Part shown: positions 15,668 to 24,798 of the stretch, in pieces
Layout: each line of letters begins with the position of its first letter
Position numbering within the stretch: position 1 is the first letter of the stretch
NCBI GenBank assembly: GCA_958445065.1
Contig: CAUCQW010000005.1
Location: 1 to 64,000 of the forward strand
Origin: an uncultured Collinsella sp.
GTDB taxonomy: Bacteria; Actinomycetota; Coriobacteriia; Coriobacteriales; Coriobacteriaceae
Length of the DNA: 64,000 bases
Reading direction: 5' to 3'
Notes under the pieces: generated by a model
What the model was told of the DNA's origin: nothing
The model's input: the letters and a program-made list of their open reading frames with translations, nothing else
The model's database searches: none
Translations under genes and position numbers: made by a program

Positions 15668-16882
15668 ATGAAATACGACTTTAGCTCGCTTATCGACCGC
15701 CACGGCATGGACTCTATCGCTGTTGACTCTTGGGGTGAGATCCCCGGTATGGCCCCGAACGCACCCGACGAGGGCTTCGACCGCATTCCCATGTGGGTGG
15801 CCGACATGAACTTCGCCACGGTGCCCACGGTCCAGGAGTACATCATTCAGCGTGCCCAGCACCCCATGTTTGGCTATTTCAATCCGCGTCCCGAGTACTT
15901 CGACCGCATCATCGAATGGCAGAGCCGTCGCAATGGCGTTGAGGGCTTGGCGCCGGAGCATATCGGCTACGAAAACGGCGTGCTGGGCGGCGTCGTGTCC
16001 ACGCTGCGCGCATATGTCCAGCCGGGCGATGCGGTGCTGGTCCACAGCCCCACCTACATCGGCTTTACCAAGTCCATCGAGGCTGCGGGCTATCGCATTG
16101 TCCACAGCCCGCTTAGGCTCGACGACCAAGGCGTGTGGCGTATGGACTTTGAGGACATGGAGCAAAAGCTCGCCCAAAACCATATCCATGCCGCGGTGTT
16201 CTGCTCGCCGCACAATCCCTGCGGCCGCGTATGGGAGCGCGACGAGATCGAGCGCGCCATGGATATCTATCGCCAGCACGATTGCGTGGTGATCTCGGAT
16301 GAGATTTGGTCCGATATCATCCTGCCTGGTTACAAGCATATCCCGACGCAGTCGGTGAGCGAAGATGCCCGCATGCGCACGGTTGCCCTCTATGCGCCGA
16401 GCAAGACGTTCAACCTGGCGGGCCTGGTCGGCAGCTACCACATCATCTATAACGAGACGCTGCGCGACCGCGTGTGTGCCGTGTCCAACAAGACCCACTA
16501 CAACGAGATGAATGTCCTCTCCATGCATGCGCTTATCGGTGCCTACCAGCCGCAGGGCTACGAGTGGGTGGACGAGCTCAACCAGGTGCTTGCCGGCAAT
16601 ATCGAGTACTTCTGCACGTATGCAAAAAAACATTGGAAGGGCGTCGCGTTTTCGCGTCCGCAGGGCACGTACATGGTGTTTCTGGACTGCACCGAGTGGT
16701 GCCGCGAACATGGCCGCGATATTCAGTGGCTGCTCGACGAGGGCGCCCGCGTGGGCGTGGGGTATCAGGATGGCCGTCCGTTCCACGGGCCCTGCCACAT
16801 TCGCGTGAATCTGGCGCTGCCGCTTTCGCGCGTAAAGGAAGCGTGCGACCGCCTGGACCGCTACGTTTTTAATGCACGGTAA
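15668..16882 (+). CDS. MalY/PatB-type PLP-dependent aminotransferase or C-S lyase
   Basis: 404 residues, fold-type I PLP enzyme. Markers: N-terminal RIPMWVADMNFATVP (WVADMDF motif of MalY/PatB), FCSPHNPCGRVW, VISDEIWSDIILPG, and SKTFNLAGL, whose Lys binds PLP. Members cleave cystathionine or cysteine to thiols, ammonia and pyruvate, and MalY also acts as a regulator. The WVADM motif separates it from ordinary aspartate aminotransferases. ATG 15668 follows GGGAG; a frame extension to 15599 has no site. It stands alone and is followed by a hairpin at 16898. Confidence 0.9.
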   Translation: MKYDFSSLIDRHGMDSIAVDSWGEIPGMAPNAPDEGFDRIPMWVADMNFATVPTVQEYIIQRAQHPMFGYFNPRPEYFDRIIEWQSRRNGVEGLAPEHIGYENGVLGGVVSTLRAYVQPGDAVLVHSPTYIGFTKSIEAAGYRIVHSPLRLDDQGVWRMDFEDMEQKLAQNHIHAAVFCSPHNPCGRVWERDEIERAMDIYRQHDCVVISDEIWSDIILPGYKHIPTQSVSEDARMRTVALYAPSKTFNLAGLVGSYHIIYNETLRDRVCAVSNKTHYNEMNVLSMHALIGAYQPQGYEWVDELNQVLAGNIEYFCTYAKKHWKGVAFSRPQGTYMVFLDCTEWCREHGRDIQWLLDEGARVGVGYQDGRPFHGPCHIRVNLALPLSRVKEACDRLDRYVFNAR

Positions 16883-16897
16883 GTGAGCGCTGTATGC

Positions 16898-16929
16898 GGG
16901 GTCTTCTGCCAAGTCGGCTGGAAGGCCCC
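16898..16929 (+). terminator. Imperfect hairpin downstream of the MalY-like gene
   Basis: GGGGTCTTC (16898-16906) can pair with GAAGGCCCC (16921-16929) with one mismatch, and inner TGCC with GGCT. A T-rich tract does not follow directly. Placed 15 bases beyond the stop codon it is a reasonable weak terminator. Confidence 0.35.
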
Positions 16930-17026
16930 ACACGGTAAAGCGTCTGTAACAATTGGGTGCTCGTGTGGTTTTGTTTGCTATTATCTTTAGCCATTTCAGT
17001 CTGTAAACAGGATTGTCTGGAGCTCG

Positions 17027-17896
17027 ATGAAAAGACCCCGTCGCTCGGTTGCCATATCGTTGTTTGTTGCGCTTGCGGTGGCGAGTGCCTTTGTCGTAGC
17101 GATAGCTGGCTGTTCTGGGCGTAATGGCGAAGCCTCGACGTCTGCATCAAAAGGTCTGGACGCCTCGCAGGTCAAAGACGACGACCTCAAGACGCTCAAC
17201 GTCGGCAGCGACCTCTATCCACCGTTTGTGTATACCGACGAGTACGGCGATATCGTTGGCCTGGATGTCGAGATATTAACCGAGGCTTTGGCCCGCATTG
17301 GTTACAAGCCAAAATACCAGCTGACCGATTGGGAAAAGAAGAAAGAGCTGCTGGCGAGCGGCGAACTCGATTGTGTCATGGGCAGCTTTAGCATGACTGG
17401 TCGCGAAAACGAGTATCGTTGGGCTGGTCCGTACCTTGCGAGCCGCCAGGTGGTCGCGGTCGATCCCCAGAGCGATATCTACACGCTTGCCGATCTTGAG
17501 GATAAGATCGTGGCGGTTCAGTCCACCACCAAGCCCGAGGGCATTTTGCTCAATCGCACAAATGAAAACGTTCCGCAGATCAAGGAACTCTACTGCTTTT
17601 CGGACCGTTCGTGCCTGAACCCGGCGCTCGTCGAGGGCCTGGTCGACGCCATCGCCGCGCATGAGTCCTTGCTGCTCACCTACGAAAAAGACTATGGCGT
17701 AACGTATCGCATTTTGGATGAGCCGTTGCTAGAGGTCGGTTTGGGCACCGCTTTCGATATCAACGATACGCGCGGCATCGACGTTAAGCTCACTCATGCC
17801 TACCAAGAAATGCTTGCCGATGGCACCATGGAACGCCTGGTGTCAAAGTACTTCGATGACCCTTCGCCATTTTTGAATGTGGAGGGCCTGTCATGA
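17027..17896 (+). CDS. Solute-binding lipoprotein (family 3), sensor partner of a hybrid kinase
   Basis: 289 residues. Signal peptide with lipobox VVAIAGC, then the SBP_bac_3 fold: LNVGSDLYPPFVYTDEYG, DIVGLDVEILTEALARIG, ELDCVMGSFSMTGRE and a C-terminal YQEMLADGTMERLVSKYF. It binds a small polar solute, amino-acid-like by family. No ABC permease is present; instead the stop codon overlaps the start of a hybrid histidine kinase (ATGA at 17893-17896). It is thus probably a receptor that presents its ligand to that kinase and not a transport component. The next system carries this domain fused to the kinase. Confidence 0.88.
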   Translation: MKRPRRSVAISLFVALAVASAFVVAIAGCSGRNGEASTSASKGLDASQVKDDDLKTLNVGSDLYPPFVYTDEYGDIVGLDVEILTEALARIGYKPKYQLTDWEKKKELLASGELDCVMGSFSMTGRENEYRWAGPYLASRQVVAVDPQSDIYTLADLEDKIVAVQSTTKPEGILLNRTNENVPQIKELYCFSDRSCLNPALVEGLVDAIAAHESLLLTYEKDYGVTYRILDEPLLEVGLGTAFDINDTRGIDVKLTHAYQEMLADGTMERLVSKYFDDPSPFLNVEGLS

Positions 17897-20085
17897 TCGA
17901 TGCGCTCGACCACGCCGCTCAGGAGCGGGGCAATCGTTCGGCAGGGGCATGGCTCCTTGTCGCTCTGCTGGGGATAGCGCTCTCGGTTGCTGCCGGCATG
18001 ATGAGCTACGGTTACATGACGGCCCAAACCGAGCAGCGCTTTGCCGACGTTGTCGATTACGTGGCGACGCAGAGCCTTTCCTACGATGCATTCAACAGCG
18101 CCTATACGACCAAAAACCTGATTCGCGTTATGGAGATCGCCGGAGAGGCTGCCCGCGATATGGAGCGCGACGGTTCGGTGGATAACGCCATGTTGGAGCA
18201 ATATGCTGACCAGTTCAACGTGAGCGCACTGATCGTGACGGACGCATCGGGCAATTTGGTGTCCGAGTCCTCGACCGATGACGTGGGCTACGAGTCGCTC
18301 GCTACGTATCTCAAAGGATCACCCGTGCTGGAGGTGGCAGCTCATCCGCTTAAGTCCTATACCGCCCGCATCACGCTTGCGGATGATTCGGTCGCAGACA
18401 TTGGCTGCGTGACTCGGCAGGATGGCGAGGGCATCGTTATCGCGGTAAGGCATCAGAGCGCGAAGGCGGTTGCAAGCAATACACTCAAACTGCAGAGCTT
18501 GCTTGATGGCTATGAAACCATCGATAGCGGCAATATCGTGATCGAAAGCGACGGCAAGGTCGTTGCGACCAATGCCGTTGAACCCACCGTATTGGGCGTA
18601 TTCGATCTGCCTGCGACGGACGTCTTCATTGTCGACGGTATTAAGGATCGATGCCTGGCTGGTAAGGTCAGATTGGTTAACGCCGACGGCGAGTGGTATT
18701 TGGGCACATTTGGAAAAGCGCACAAATTCTATGTGTACACCTATGCCTCGGCGCGGCGTTACTTTGAGGTTGTCGCGGCTGTTGCTGCCGGCGTGCTGGC
18801 GCTCTACAGCGGTGTTATAGCCGTTGTTGTGACGGTGCGTCGCCGCGCTGATCGTCGACGTTTGACGGACTTGCTGCAGCAGGAGCGCGACTATGGCGAC
18901 AAGCTGGCAAAGGCGGCGCGTGAGGCCTCGTCTGCCAACTCGGCAAAGACGGAGTTTTTGCGTCGCATGAGCCATGACTTGCGCACACCCATCAACGGCA
19001 TTCGCGGCATGGTCGAGGTTGGCGATGCCAATGCGGACGATCTGCAAAAGCAGACCGAGTGCCGCTCGAAAATCTGGACGGCATCGGGACTGCTGCTCGA
19101 CCTTGCCAACGAGGCACTCGATATGAGTCGCCTGGAGAGCGGGCAGGTCGACCTGAACCTCGTGCCCATAAATTTGGTGGCCCTCAACTGTGAAGTGCGC
19201 GATATTCTGGAGCGTCAGGCCGAGGAGCGTCTGGTGACAATTATCTGCGACCAGCAGACGCTTAATCATCCCTATGCGCGGGTGAGCGTGACGCATCTCA
19301 AGCGCTTGTTGCTCAATATTGCCGGCAATGCCGTTAAGTACAACCGCCAGGGCGGCTATGTTCGCCTGGTGTGCCGCGAGGTGGAGCCAGCGGATGGCGT
19401 CCCCGTCTATGAATACACGATCGCCGACAACGGTATTGGCATGAGCGAGGAGTTCCAACAGCACCTCTACGAGCCGTTTTGCCGCGAGGAGCAACAGGTG
19501 GAAGGTGCCTCATCGGGAACTGGCCTGGGCGCGCCTATCGCAAAACAGTTGGTCGAGCTTATGGGCGGAACCATGAGCTTTACGAGCGTCTTGGGGCAGG
19601 GGACGACGTTTACCATCCGCCTGCCGTTCGAGAAATGCAAGCGCTCCGAGATTCCTCAGGCAGTTCGCGCGGATGCGGGCGATGGCGATGCGCTCCAGGG
19701 CTTGCGCGTTTTGCTCGTAGAGGATAACGATCTGAATGCCGAGATCGCGCAGTTTACGCTCAGCCGTGCCGGTGCCGTCGTGACGCATGCTAAGGATGGC
19801 GAGTCTGCCGTTGAGGCGTTTGCCGCGAGCGCACCGCACGAGTACGACGTGGTGTTGATGGACATCATGATGCCTGGCATCGATGGCCTTGAGGCCACGC
19901 GTCAGATTCGAGCGCTCGATCGCGAGGATGCCGCGACCACGTCGATTATCGCCGTGAGTGCCAACGCCTTTGCCGACGACCGCAGGCTTTCGCGCGAGGC
20001 GGGCATGAACGCGCATCTGAGCAAGCCTGTGAGCTCGCAAGAGCTCGTCGAGGCGCTAGCACACATCGCCGCCGACGCTTCATAA
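17893..20085 (+). CDS. Hybrid sensor histidine kinase
   Basis: 730 residues. Membrane helix at about 19-41, extracellular sensor to about 290, second helix at about 291-315, then HisKA with RRMSHDLRTPINGIRG (His about 361), HATPase_c (GNAVKYNRQGG, IADNGIGMS, GTGLGAPIAKQLVELM) and a receiver (LLVEDNDLNAEIA, phospho-acceptor Asp in VVLMDIMMPGIDG, ISKP-type Lys in AHLSKPVS). It has no output domain or Hpt, so the phosphoryl group must go to a separate Hpt or regulator not visible here. Coupled to the solute-binding lipoprotein by ATGA overlap. A strong terminator follows. Confidence 0.92.
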   Translation: MIDALDHAAQERGNRSAGAWLLVALLGIALSVAAGMMSYGYMTAQTEQRFADVVDYVATQSLSYDAFNSAYTTKNLIRVMEIAGEAARDMERDGSVDNAMLEQYADQFNVSALIVTDASGNLVSESSTDDVGYESLATYLKGSPVLEVAAHPLKSYTARITLADDSVADIGCVTRQDGEGIVIAVRHQSAKAVASNTLKLQSLLDGYETIDSGNIVIESDGKVVATNAVEPTVLGVFDLPATDVFIVDGIKDRCLAGKVRLVNADGEWYLGTFGKAHKFYVYTYASARRYFEVVAAVAAGVLALYSGVIAVVVTVRRRADRRRLTDLLQQERDYGDKLAKAAREASSANSAKTEFLRRMSHDLRTPINGIRGMVEVGDANADDLQKQTECRSKIWTASGLLLDLANEALDMSRLESGQVDLNLVPINLVALNCEVRDILERQAEERLVTIICDQQTLNHPYARVSVTHLKRLLLNIAGNAVKYNRQGGYVRLVCREVEPADGVPVYEYTIADNGIGMSEEFQQHLYEPFCREEQQVEGASSGTGLGAPIAKQLVELMGGTMSFTSVLGQGTTFTIRLPFEKCKRSEIPQAVRADAGDGDALQGLRVLLVEDNDLNAEIAQFTLSRAGAVVTHAKDGESAVEAFAASAPHEYDVVLMDIMMPGIDGLEATRQIRALDREDAATTSIIAVSANAFADDRRLSREAGMNAHLSKPVSSQELVEALAHIAADAS

Positions 20086-20088
20086 GCA

Positions 20089-20126
20089 TATGGCCCGGTT
20101 CCAAGGTGGGTTGGAACCGGGCCATA
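20089..20126. terminator. Strong bidirectional hairpin between convergent genes
   Basis: TATGGCCCGGTTCCAA (20089-20104) pairs perfectly with TTGGAACCGGGCCATA (20111-20126) around GGTGGG. It separates the hybrid kinase gene from the convergent PPOX gene. Confidence 0.85.
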
Positions 20127-20154
20127 TTGCTATTTGCGAGACCTGCTGAGGGGC

Positions 20155-20634
20155 TTACTTTTCCTGAATCTGCTTACCGCAGAGATGCTCAATCGTAATC
20201 TCGTAGAGCTGGACGCCCTTGATGTCTTTGGCGATCTCCTCTTCGACTTCTTCGGCGGAAGGGTAGTACTTAAGGGCGAGCTGGCGGACTTTGTCCTCGA
20301 TAAACGCGGGGGTGTCATTCGCCAGGCGACAACGGCCAAAGACGACGGTGCTCATAACGTAGGGAGCCCAGTCACCGTCCTTGTACCACTCGTTGCCGTA
20401 AACGGTAAAGCAGACCTTGTCATCGCGCTTGAGTGCGTCGACCTTGTGGCCAGCCTTGGCGCCATGGAAATAAATCTTGTCGTGCTCGGCGTCAAAGAAG
20501 TAGTTGACGGGAATGGCGTACGGGTAGCCATCGTCGCCGTTGACGGCAAAGACGCCGCGCTTGCAGGTGGCGAGCAGTTTGCGCGCTTCCTCGTCGGTGA
20601 TGGCGCGTTTCTTTCGACGTAAGGGCCTAAACAT
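20155..20634 (-). CDS. Pyridoxamine 5'-phosphate oxidase-like flavin-binding protein
   Basis: 159 residues, split-barrel fold of the NimA/PPOX type: RAITDEEARKLLATCKRG, PYAIPVNYFFD, KIYFHGAKAGHKVDALK and VCFTVYGNEW. Such proteins bind FMN or heme and act on small redox substrates; the KIYFHGA-GHK motif is characteristic of the NimA-related branch. ATG 20634 is preceded by AAAGGAAG. It sits between two hybrid kinases but is oriented with the second and 40 bases away from it; co-transcription is possible. The substrate is unknown. Confidence 0.85.
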   Translation of the reverse strand: MFRPLRRKKRAITDEEARKLLATCKRGVFAVNGDDGYPYAIPVNYFFDAEHDKIYFHGAKAGHKVDALKRDDKVCFTVYGNEWYKDGDWAPYVMSTVVFGRCRLANDTPAFIEDKVRQLALKYYPSAEEVEEEIAKDIKGVQLYEITIEHLCGKQIQEK

Positions 20635-20676
20635 CGTTGGCTTCCTTTCTGGTCGTGCGTGGTGGTTGAGCACAAA

Positions 20677-23481
20677 CTATAGCGAAACGGATCCGTTTTT
20701 CTTGATGCGGGCGAGTATGTTTTTGAGCTTGTTAAAGTCGAGCGGTTTGGACAGATGGGCGTTCATGCCGGCATCGTGTGCCGCCTTGGCGTCCTCGGCA
20801 AAGGCGTTGGCGGTGAGCGCGATGATGGGGATATCGGCTGCATCGACCTTCTCGCTCAGACGAATCGCGCGGGTTGCCTCATAGCCGTCCATGCCCGGCA
20901 TCATAATGTCCATCAGGATCGCATCGAAGCTGCCGGCGGGATGCGACAGGTACAGATCGACGACCTCGTTGCCGTTGGCGGCGCGGGTGACCACGACGCC
21001 CTCGGATTCTAGCAGCGTCTGGGCAATCTCGGCATTCAATTCGTTGTCTTCGGCGAGCAGCACGTTCATGTCGGCGAGCGAGCAGTCGGGCGCACTCTCA
21101 ACCGTATTCGCCCGCGCCTGGGGATTCTCGTCGATATCGAGCGGAATCTCCACGTAGAACGAGGTGCCCACATGGAGCTCACTGGTGACTTCGATGGTGC
21201 CGCCCATCAGCTCAATAAGCGACTTGACGATTGGCATGCCCATGCCGGTTCCTTGGAACTTGCTGCGCGCATCGTCACCTTCTTGGGCAAACGGCTCATA
21301 GATATGCTTTAAAAACTTGGGAGTCATGCCAATGCCGGTATCCGAAACGCTAAAGCAAAAGAGCGCGCGCCCGTTATCGAGTGGCTTGGTCTTTGAGCTA
21401 AAGGCGACGGAGCCGCCGTGCTTGTTGTACTTAATGCTGTTGTCTAACAGGTTGATCATGATCTGTCGGATATGGGTGGGACTGCCGATCATGTATGGCC
21501 CCGTGACGTACGGCAGACTATTGTCCTGCATGGTGATGCCGTTACTGGACGCGCGGAGCTTGCACAGAACCAGCGTATTGTCACAGAGCTCTTTGAGGTT
21601 AAAAGGCGCATGCTCCAGTGTTAGCTTGCGGTCTTCGATTTTGCCCATCTCGAGGATGTCGTTGATCAGCGAGAGCAGGTGATTGGCGGCAACGCGCGCC
21701 TTGGCACGGCTCTCGCGGGCGACCTTGATATCGCCTTCCTTCAATTCCTCGATCTCGATAAGGCCCAGGATACCGTTGAGCGGCGTACGGATGTCGTGGC
21801 TCATGCGCGTGAGGAATGCCGTCTTAGCGGCGTTGGCAGCGTCGGCTTTTTTGCGCTCGGTTCGAGCGCGCACGAGCGCCCAGATGAGCAGGACGATGCA
21901 GACCGACAACATACCGATGAGGGTAGCTGCAATGGCGGTGCGGTTGCGAAAAAGGAATTGAAGCGTGTCTGATTCCTGGGTCGTGTACGACGTGGATGAG
22001 TAATTGCTTGCGGAGAGCGATTCTCCGGCATTGATGATGCTCTTGTTGATGATTCCCAGCAGCTCGGGCTTTCCGCGCGAAATCCAGCACGAGAGCTCAC
22101 AGGTGTCAGGGAGCTCGACCGTCTCGTAGTCCTTGAGATCATGACGGTCGCCGATGGTTTTTATGCGTGAGCTGGGAGCGACGATGCAGTGCGCCGTTCC
22201 CTTTCTGAGGGCGTCGAACGCTTCATCGTCGGATTGGTATTCGGTCACGGTCGCTGTGGGGAACAGACTTTCAAGTGCATTTTTGTTGACAAACGATGAT
22301 TTGGTACAGGCGATGTTCTGAAGGTCTTTGTTCAGGTCGCTGCCGGTGTGGATGGCGGTGAGGGATATGGTCCCCAACGATACCGACTGCACAACGCCTG
22401 ATTGCTCGGCAAACCAGTAATCTCGGTATACCGGCAGCACAACGTCTATGCTTCCCTTTGACAGGGCCTTTGACATCATCTTGTAGCTATCAAAGGCGAC
22501 GGTTTTGACCGTAATGCCAAATTTATCGTGCAACGTCGTCGCAAGCGATGCGAGCGAGCCTTCCATTTCGCCGTTTTCGTCTTCGTTGCAGTAGGGGAGT
22601 CTGCCCGTAATGTAGCCGAGCGTGATGGTGTTGTCATTTGTTTTGAGCCAGGAACGTTCGGGGCCGTTGAGCGATGATGAACCGCTGTTTTGGGCCGAGT
22701 AGCTAGATTTGACTTCGTCGATATAGCGTGGGTTGACGCGGGCGATTGCCGACATGGCGGCATTGATGTCGTCCATCAGGTCGGGGCGGCTTTTGGGGAC
22801 GGCAAAAAAGTAGTCGCTCGAACCAATGTAGAACATGGGGGAGGCGCTGGGCGACGAGGTCGTGTCGTTCATGATGATGGCATCGACCTCGTTGTTTGCG
22901 AGCGCGTCAAAGAGGGCACCGCCAGTGTCGATTTCTTTATAGGTGCAGGTAATGCCTTCGTTGGCGAGCCACTGCTGGCCAACGAAGGTTTGCATAACGT
23001 CGGGGTTGCAGCCGATGGTAAGGCCTTGGAGCGCTCGGGGGTCACCCTTGGCCAGATCGTCGCGATCGGGCTTGGCGTAGATGAAGTAGCGCTCGGTGCC
23101 CTCGGGGTTCGAGGAAAAGAGCAGCTTTTGGGCGCGTTCCTCGGAGTAGGAGATGTTGGGCATGAGGTCGATCTCGCCCGCCTCGAGCATGTCCATAAGC
23201 TCGGTGAAGGTGCCGGAGACGTATTCGTACCGCCAGCCGGGCGTGTAGTACGACAGAGTCTGGAGGTACTCGTAACCCCATCCCGAGAGACGCTCGCCGG
23301 GGGTGCCGTCCTGGAAGCCCTCGTTGTTGACGAGCCAGCCGACGCGGACCGTTTTGACCTGCTGATCGGAGTCGGCGGCAAAGACAGGGGCGGGCGCGAC
23401 GGCGCTCAGTACGGCGAGCGCGGTAAGCGCGGCGGCCAGGGTGCGACATATAACTGAACGAAGGACAGTGGCAGCTCTCAC
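20677..23481 (-). CDS. Hybrid histidine kinase with two fused solute-binding domains
   Basis: 934 residues from GTG 23481 (AGGA six bases upstream; a TTG at 23487 is in frame). Signal peptide 1-37; first SBP_bac_3 domain about 45-255 (VRVGWLVNNEGFQD, DLMPNISYSEER); second about 275-490 (TLGYITGRLPYCNE, SIDVVLPVYRDYW); membrane helix about 512-535; HisKA with TRMSHDIRTPLNGILG (His about 562); HATPase_c (NLLDNSIKYNKHGG, DTGIGMTP, GTGMGMPIVKSL); receiver LLAEDNELNAEIA with Asp in AILMDIMMPGMDG. This is the EvgS/BvgS-like layout. The receiver again has no output domain. It closely parallels the split system at 17027-20085. Confidence 0.92.
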   Translation of the reverse strand: MRAATVLRSVICRTLAAALTALAVLSAVAPAPVFAADSDQQVKTVRVGWLVNNEGFQDGTPGERLSGWGYEYLQTLSYYTPGWRYEYVSGTFTELMDMLEAGEIDLMPNISYSEERAQKLLFSSNPEGTERYFIYAKPDRDDLAKGDPRALQGLTIGCNPDVMQTFVGQQWLANEGITCTYKEIDTGGALFDALANNEVDAIIMNDTTSSPSASPMFYIGSSDYFFAVPKSRPDLMDDINAAMSAIARVNPRYIDEVKSSYSAQNSGSSSLNGPERSWLKTNDNTITLGYITGRLPYCNEDENGEMEGSLASLATTLHDKFGITVKTVAFDSYKMMSKALSKGSIDVVLPVYRDYWFAEQSGVVQSVSLGTISLTAIHTGSDLNKDLQNIACTKSSFVNKNALESLFPTATVTEYQSDDEAFDALRKGTAHCIVAPSSRIKTIGDRHDLKDYETVELPDTCELSCWISRGKPELLGIINKSIINAGESLSASNYSSTSYTTQESDTLQFLFRNRTAIAATLIGMLSVCIVLLIWALVRARTERKKADAANAAKTAFLTRMSHDIRTPLNGILGLIEIEELKEGDIKVARESRAKARVAANHLLSLINDILEMGKIEDRKLTLEHAPFNLKELCDNTLVLCKLRASSNGITMQDNSLPYVTGPYMIGSPTHIRQIMINLLDNSIKYNKHGGSVAFSSKTKPLDNGRALFCFSVSDTGIGMTPKFLKHIYEPFAQEGDDARSKFQGTGMGMPIVKSLIELMGGTIEVTSELHVGTSFYVEIPLDIDENPQARANTVESAPDCSLADMNVLLAEDNELNAEIAQTLLESEGVVVTRAANGNEVVDLYLSHPAGSFDAILMDIMMPGMDGYEATRAIRLSEKVDAADIPIIALTANAFAEDAKAAHDAGMNAHLSKPLDFNKLKNILARIKKNGSVSL

Positions 23482-23572
23482 ATGCAATCCTAACGAATCG
23501 CGACATTACCGCATAAGGATACCAGCTCAGCCTGCCCAGCCGGCAGCGGCACCGCTAAACGGTTCCGCCCGG

Positions 23573-23622
23573 CAGTTGGGGACAGTCCCTTTCTGCCGGC
23601 ACAAAAGGAACGTCCCTAACTG
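23573..23622. repeat. GGGAC-type intergenic hairpin
   Basis: CAGTTGGGGACAGTCCCTTT (23573-23592) pairs with AAAAGGAACGTCCCTAACTG (23603-23622) with about four mismatches around CTGCCGGCAC. It shares the GGGACAGTCCCTTT core with the other hairpin families. Confidence 0.6.
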
Positions 23623-23678
23623 ACGGTTGTGGGACAATACCGAGCGAACGTGATTGGTTGTCCGTGGAAGGGGTCGCG

Positions 23679-24104
23679 ATGAAAAAGCTCAGGATGCTTG
23701 CCGACGTGTTGCGCCAGGCGGGCTTTGTGCGCATTACGGAACTGTTCCTCGTCTTCTATCTGCTGTGCTCGACGGCCGTCTGGCTGTCCGAGCCCACGAC
23801 CCTCACGTTTGGCGATGGCCTGTGGTTTAGCTTTGAGACGGTCTCGACGATCGGCTTTGGCGACATTCCGGCCGAAACGCCGGTTGCCCGCGCCATTACC
23901 GTCGTCTTGAGCGTCATCAGCATCTTCTACATCGCTATGCTCACGGGCGTGGCGGTGAACTACTGCAATACGCTTATCAAGATGCGTCAAAAGGACACCA
24001 TGGCGCGCTTTATGGATGATCTGGAGCATCTGGAAGAGCTCGATCGCGACGAGCTTGCCGATCTTTCGCGTCGCGTGCGCGAGTATCGCCGACGCCAACG
24101 CTAG
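23679..24104 (+). CDS. Two-helix potassium channel protein
   Basis: 141 residues. Two membrane helices (about 15-35 and 75-100) bracket a pore loop with the selectivity filter TIGFGD, preceded by WFSFETVST. This is the minimal Ion_trans_2/KcsA-like core without RCK or voltage domains; the C-terminal 40 residues are a charged helix (EHLEELDRDELADLSRRVRE), likely a coiled-coil tetramer zone. ATG 23679 has GGAAGGGG upstream; the in-frame ATG-less extension to 23658 includes that site. The filter GFG in place of GYG is a known tolerated variant. Confidence 0.85.
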   Translation: MKKLRMLADVLRQAGFVRITELFLVFYLLCSTAVWLSEPTTLTFGDGLWFSFETVSTIGFGDIPAETPVARAITVVLSVISIFYIAMLTGVAVNYCNTLIKMRQKDTMARFMDDLEHLEELDRDELADLSRRVREYRRRQR

Positions 24105-24139
24105 AACGGGCGCCGCGCGTCACGATGAGGGGGACTGAA

Positions 24140-24673
24140 ATGGATATCACCGTGTATCTGGGTGCCAGCGTCGGTAATGACCCGGCGTTTCTGCCTGCGG
24201 TACAGGAGCTGGGCAACTGGATTGGCGCCAACGGACACGCGTTGGTATACGGCGGGTCCAAATCGGGTCTGATGGGTGCGCTCGCCGATAGCGTGCTCGA
24301 TGCTGGCGGACACGTGACGGGTGTGGAGCCGAGCTTTTTTATCGAGGCCGAGTTTCAACATGACGGTATCGACGACCTCATCGTGACGAGTGATATGGCG
24401 GAGCGCAAGGCCAAGATGATTGAGCTCGGCGATGCGTTCATCGCCTTTCCCGGTGGCACGGGCACGCTCGAGGAGATTGCCGAGGTCATGTCCGCGGTGT
24501 CATTGGGGCACCTGAGCGCTCCGTGCATCCTGTATAACCTGGGCGGTTACTACAACGACCTCAAGGCGCTGCTCGGGCACATGATCGATAAGGGTTTATC
24601 GAGCCCGCAGCGCCAGCAAGGCATTTACTTTGCCGACGATTTGCGCGAGATTGTCTCGATTATCAACGGATAA
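24140..24673 (+). CDS. LOG family (TIGR00730) nucleotide phosphoribohydrolase
   Basis: 177 residues, Rossmann-like lysine decarboxylase-annotated family. Diagnostic motifs are VYLGAS at the start, LVYGGSKSGLMG, MAERKAKMIELGDAFIAFPG and GGTGTLEEI. PGGxGTxxE with the RK residues hydrolyses N6-modified AMP (cytokinin-type) or plain nucleotide monophosphates; true lysine decarboxylase activity is not expected. ATG 24140 follows GAGGGG. It starts 35 bases after the channel gene and may be co-transcribed with it. Confidence 0.88.
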   Translation: MDITVYLGASVGNDPAFLPAVQELGNWIGANGHALVYGGSKSGLMGALADSVLDAGGHVTGVEPSFFIEAEFQHDGIDDLIVTSDMAERKAKMIELGDAFIAFPGGTGTLEEIAEVMSAVSLGHLSAPCILYNLGGYYNDLKALLGHMIDKGLSSPQRQQGIYFADDLREIVSIING

Positions 24674-24798
24674 GTCTTGAGCCTGTCCCACTATGACTCC
24701 CAATGGTGCCGTTTGCGGCGCAGACGGTTGGCTCGTTCGAGCAACGCTCGCTCTACAATAAAACATAACTATGTCGACTTTGACCGCGGGAGGACCCG

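Noticed and set aside
15590-16933. Minus-strand frame of 447 codons opposite the MalY-like gene
   Set aside because: Shadow of a well-supported PLP enzyme.
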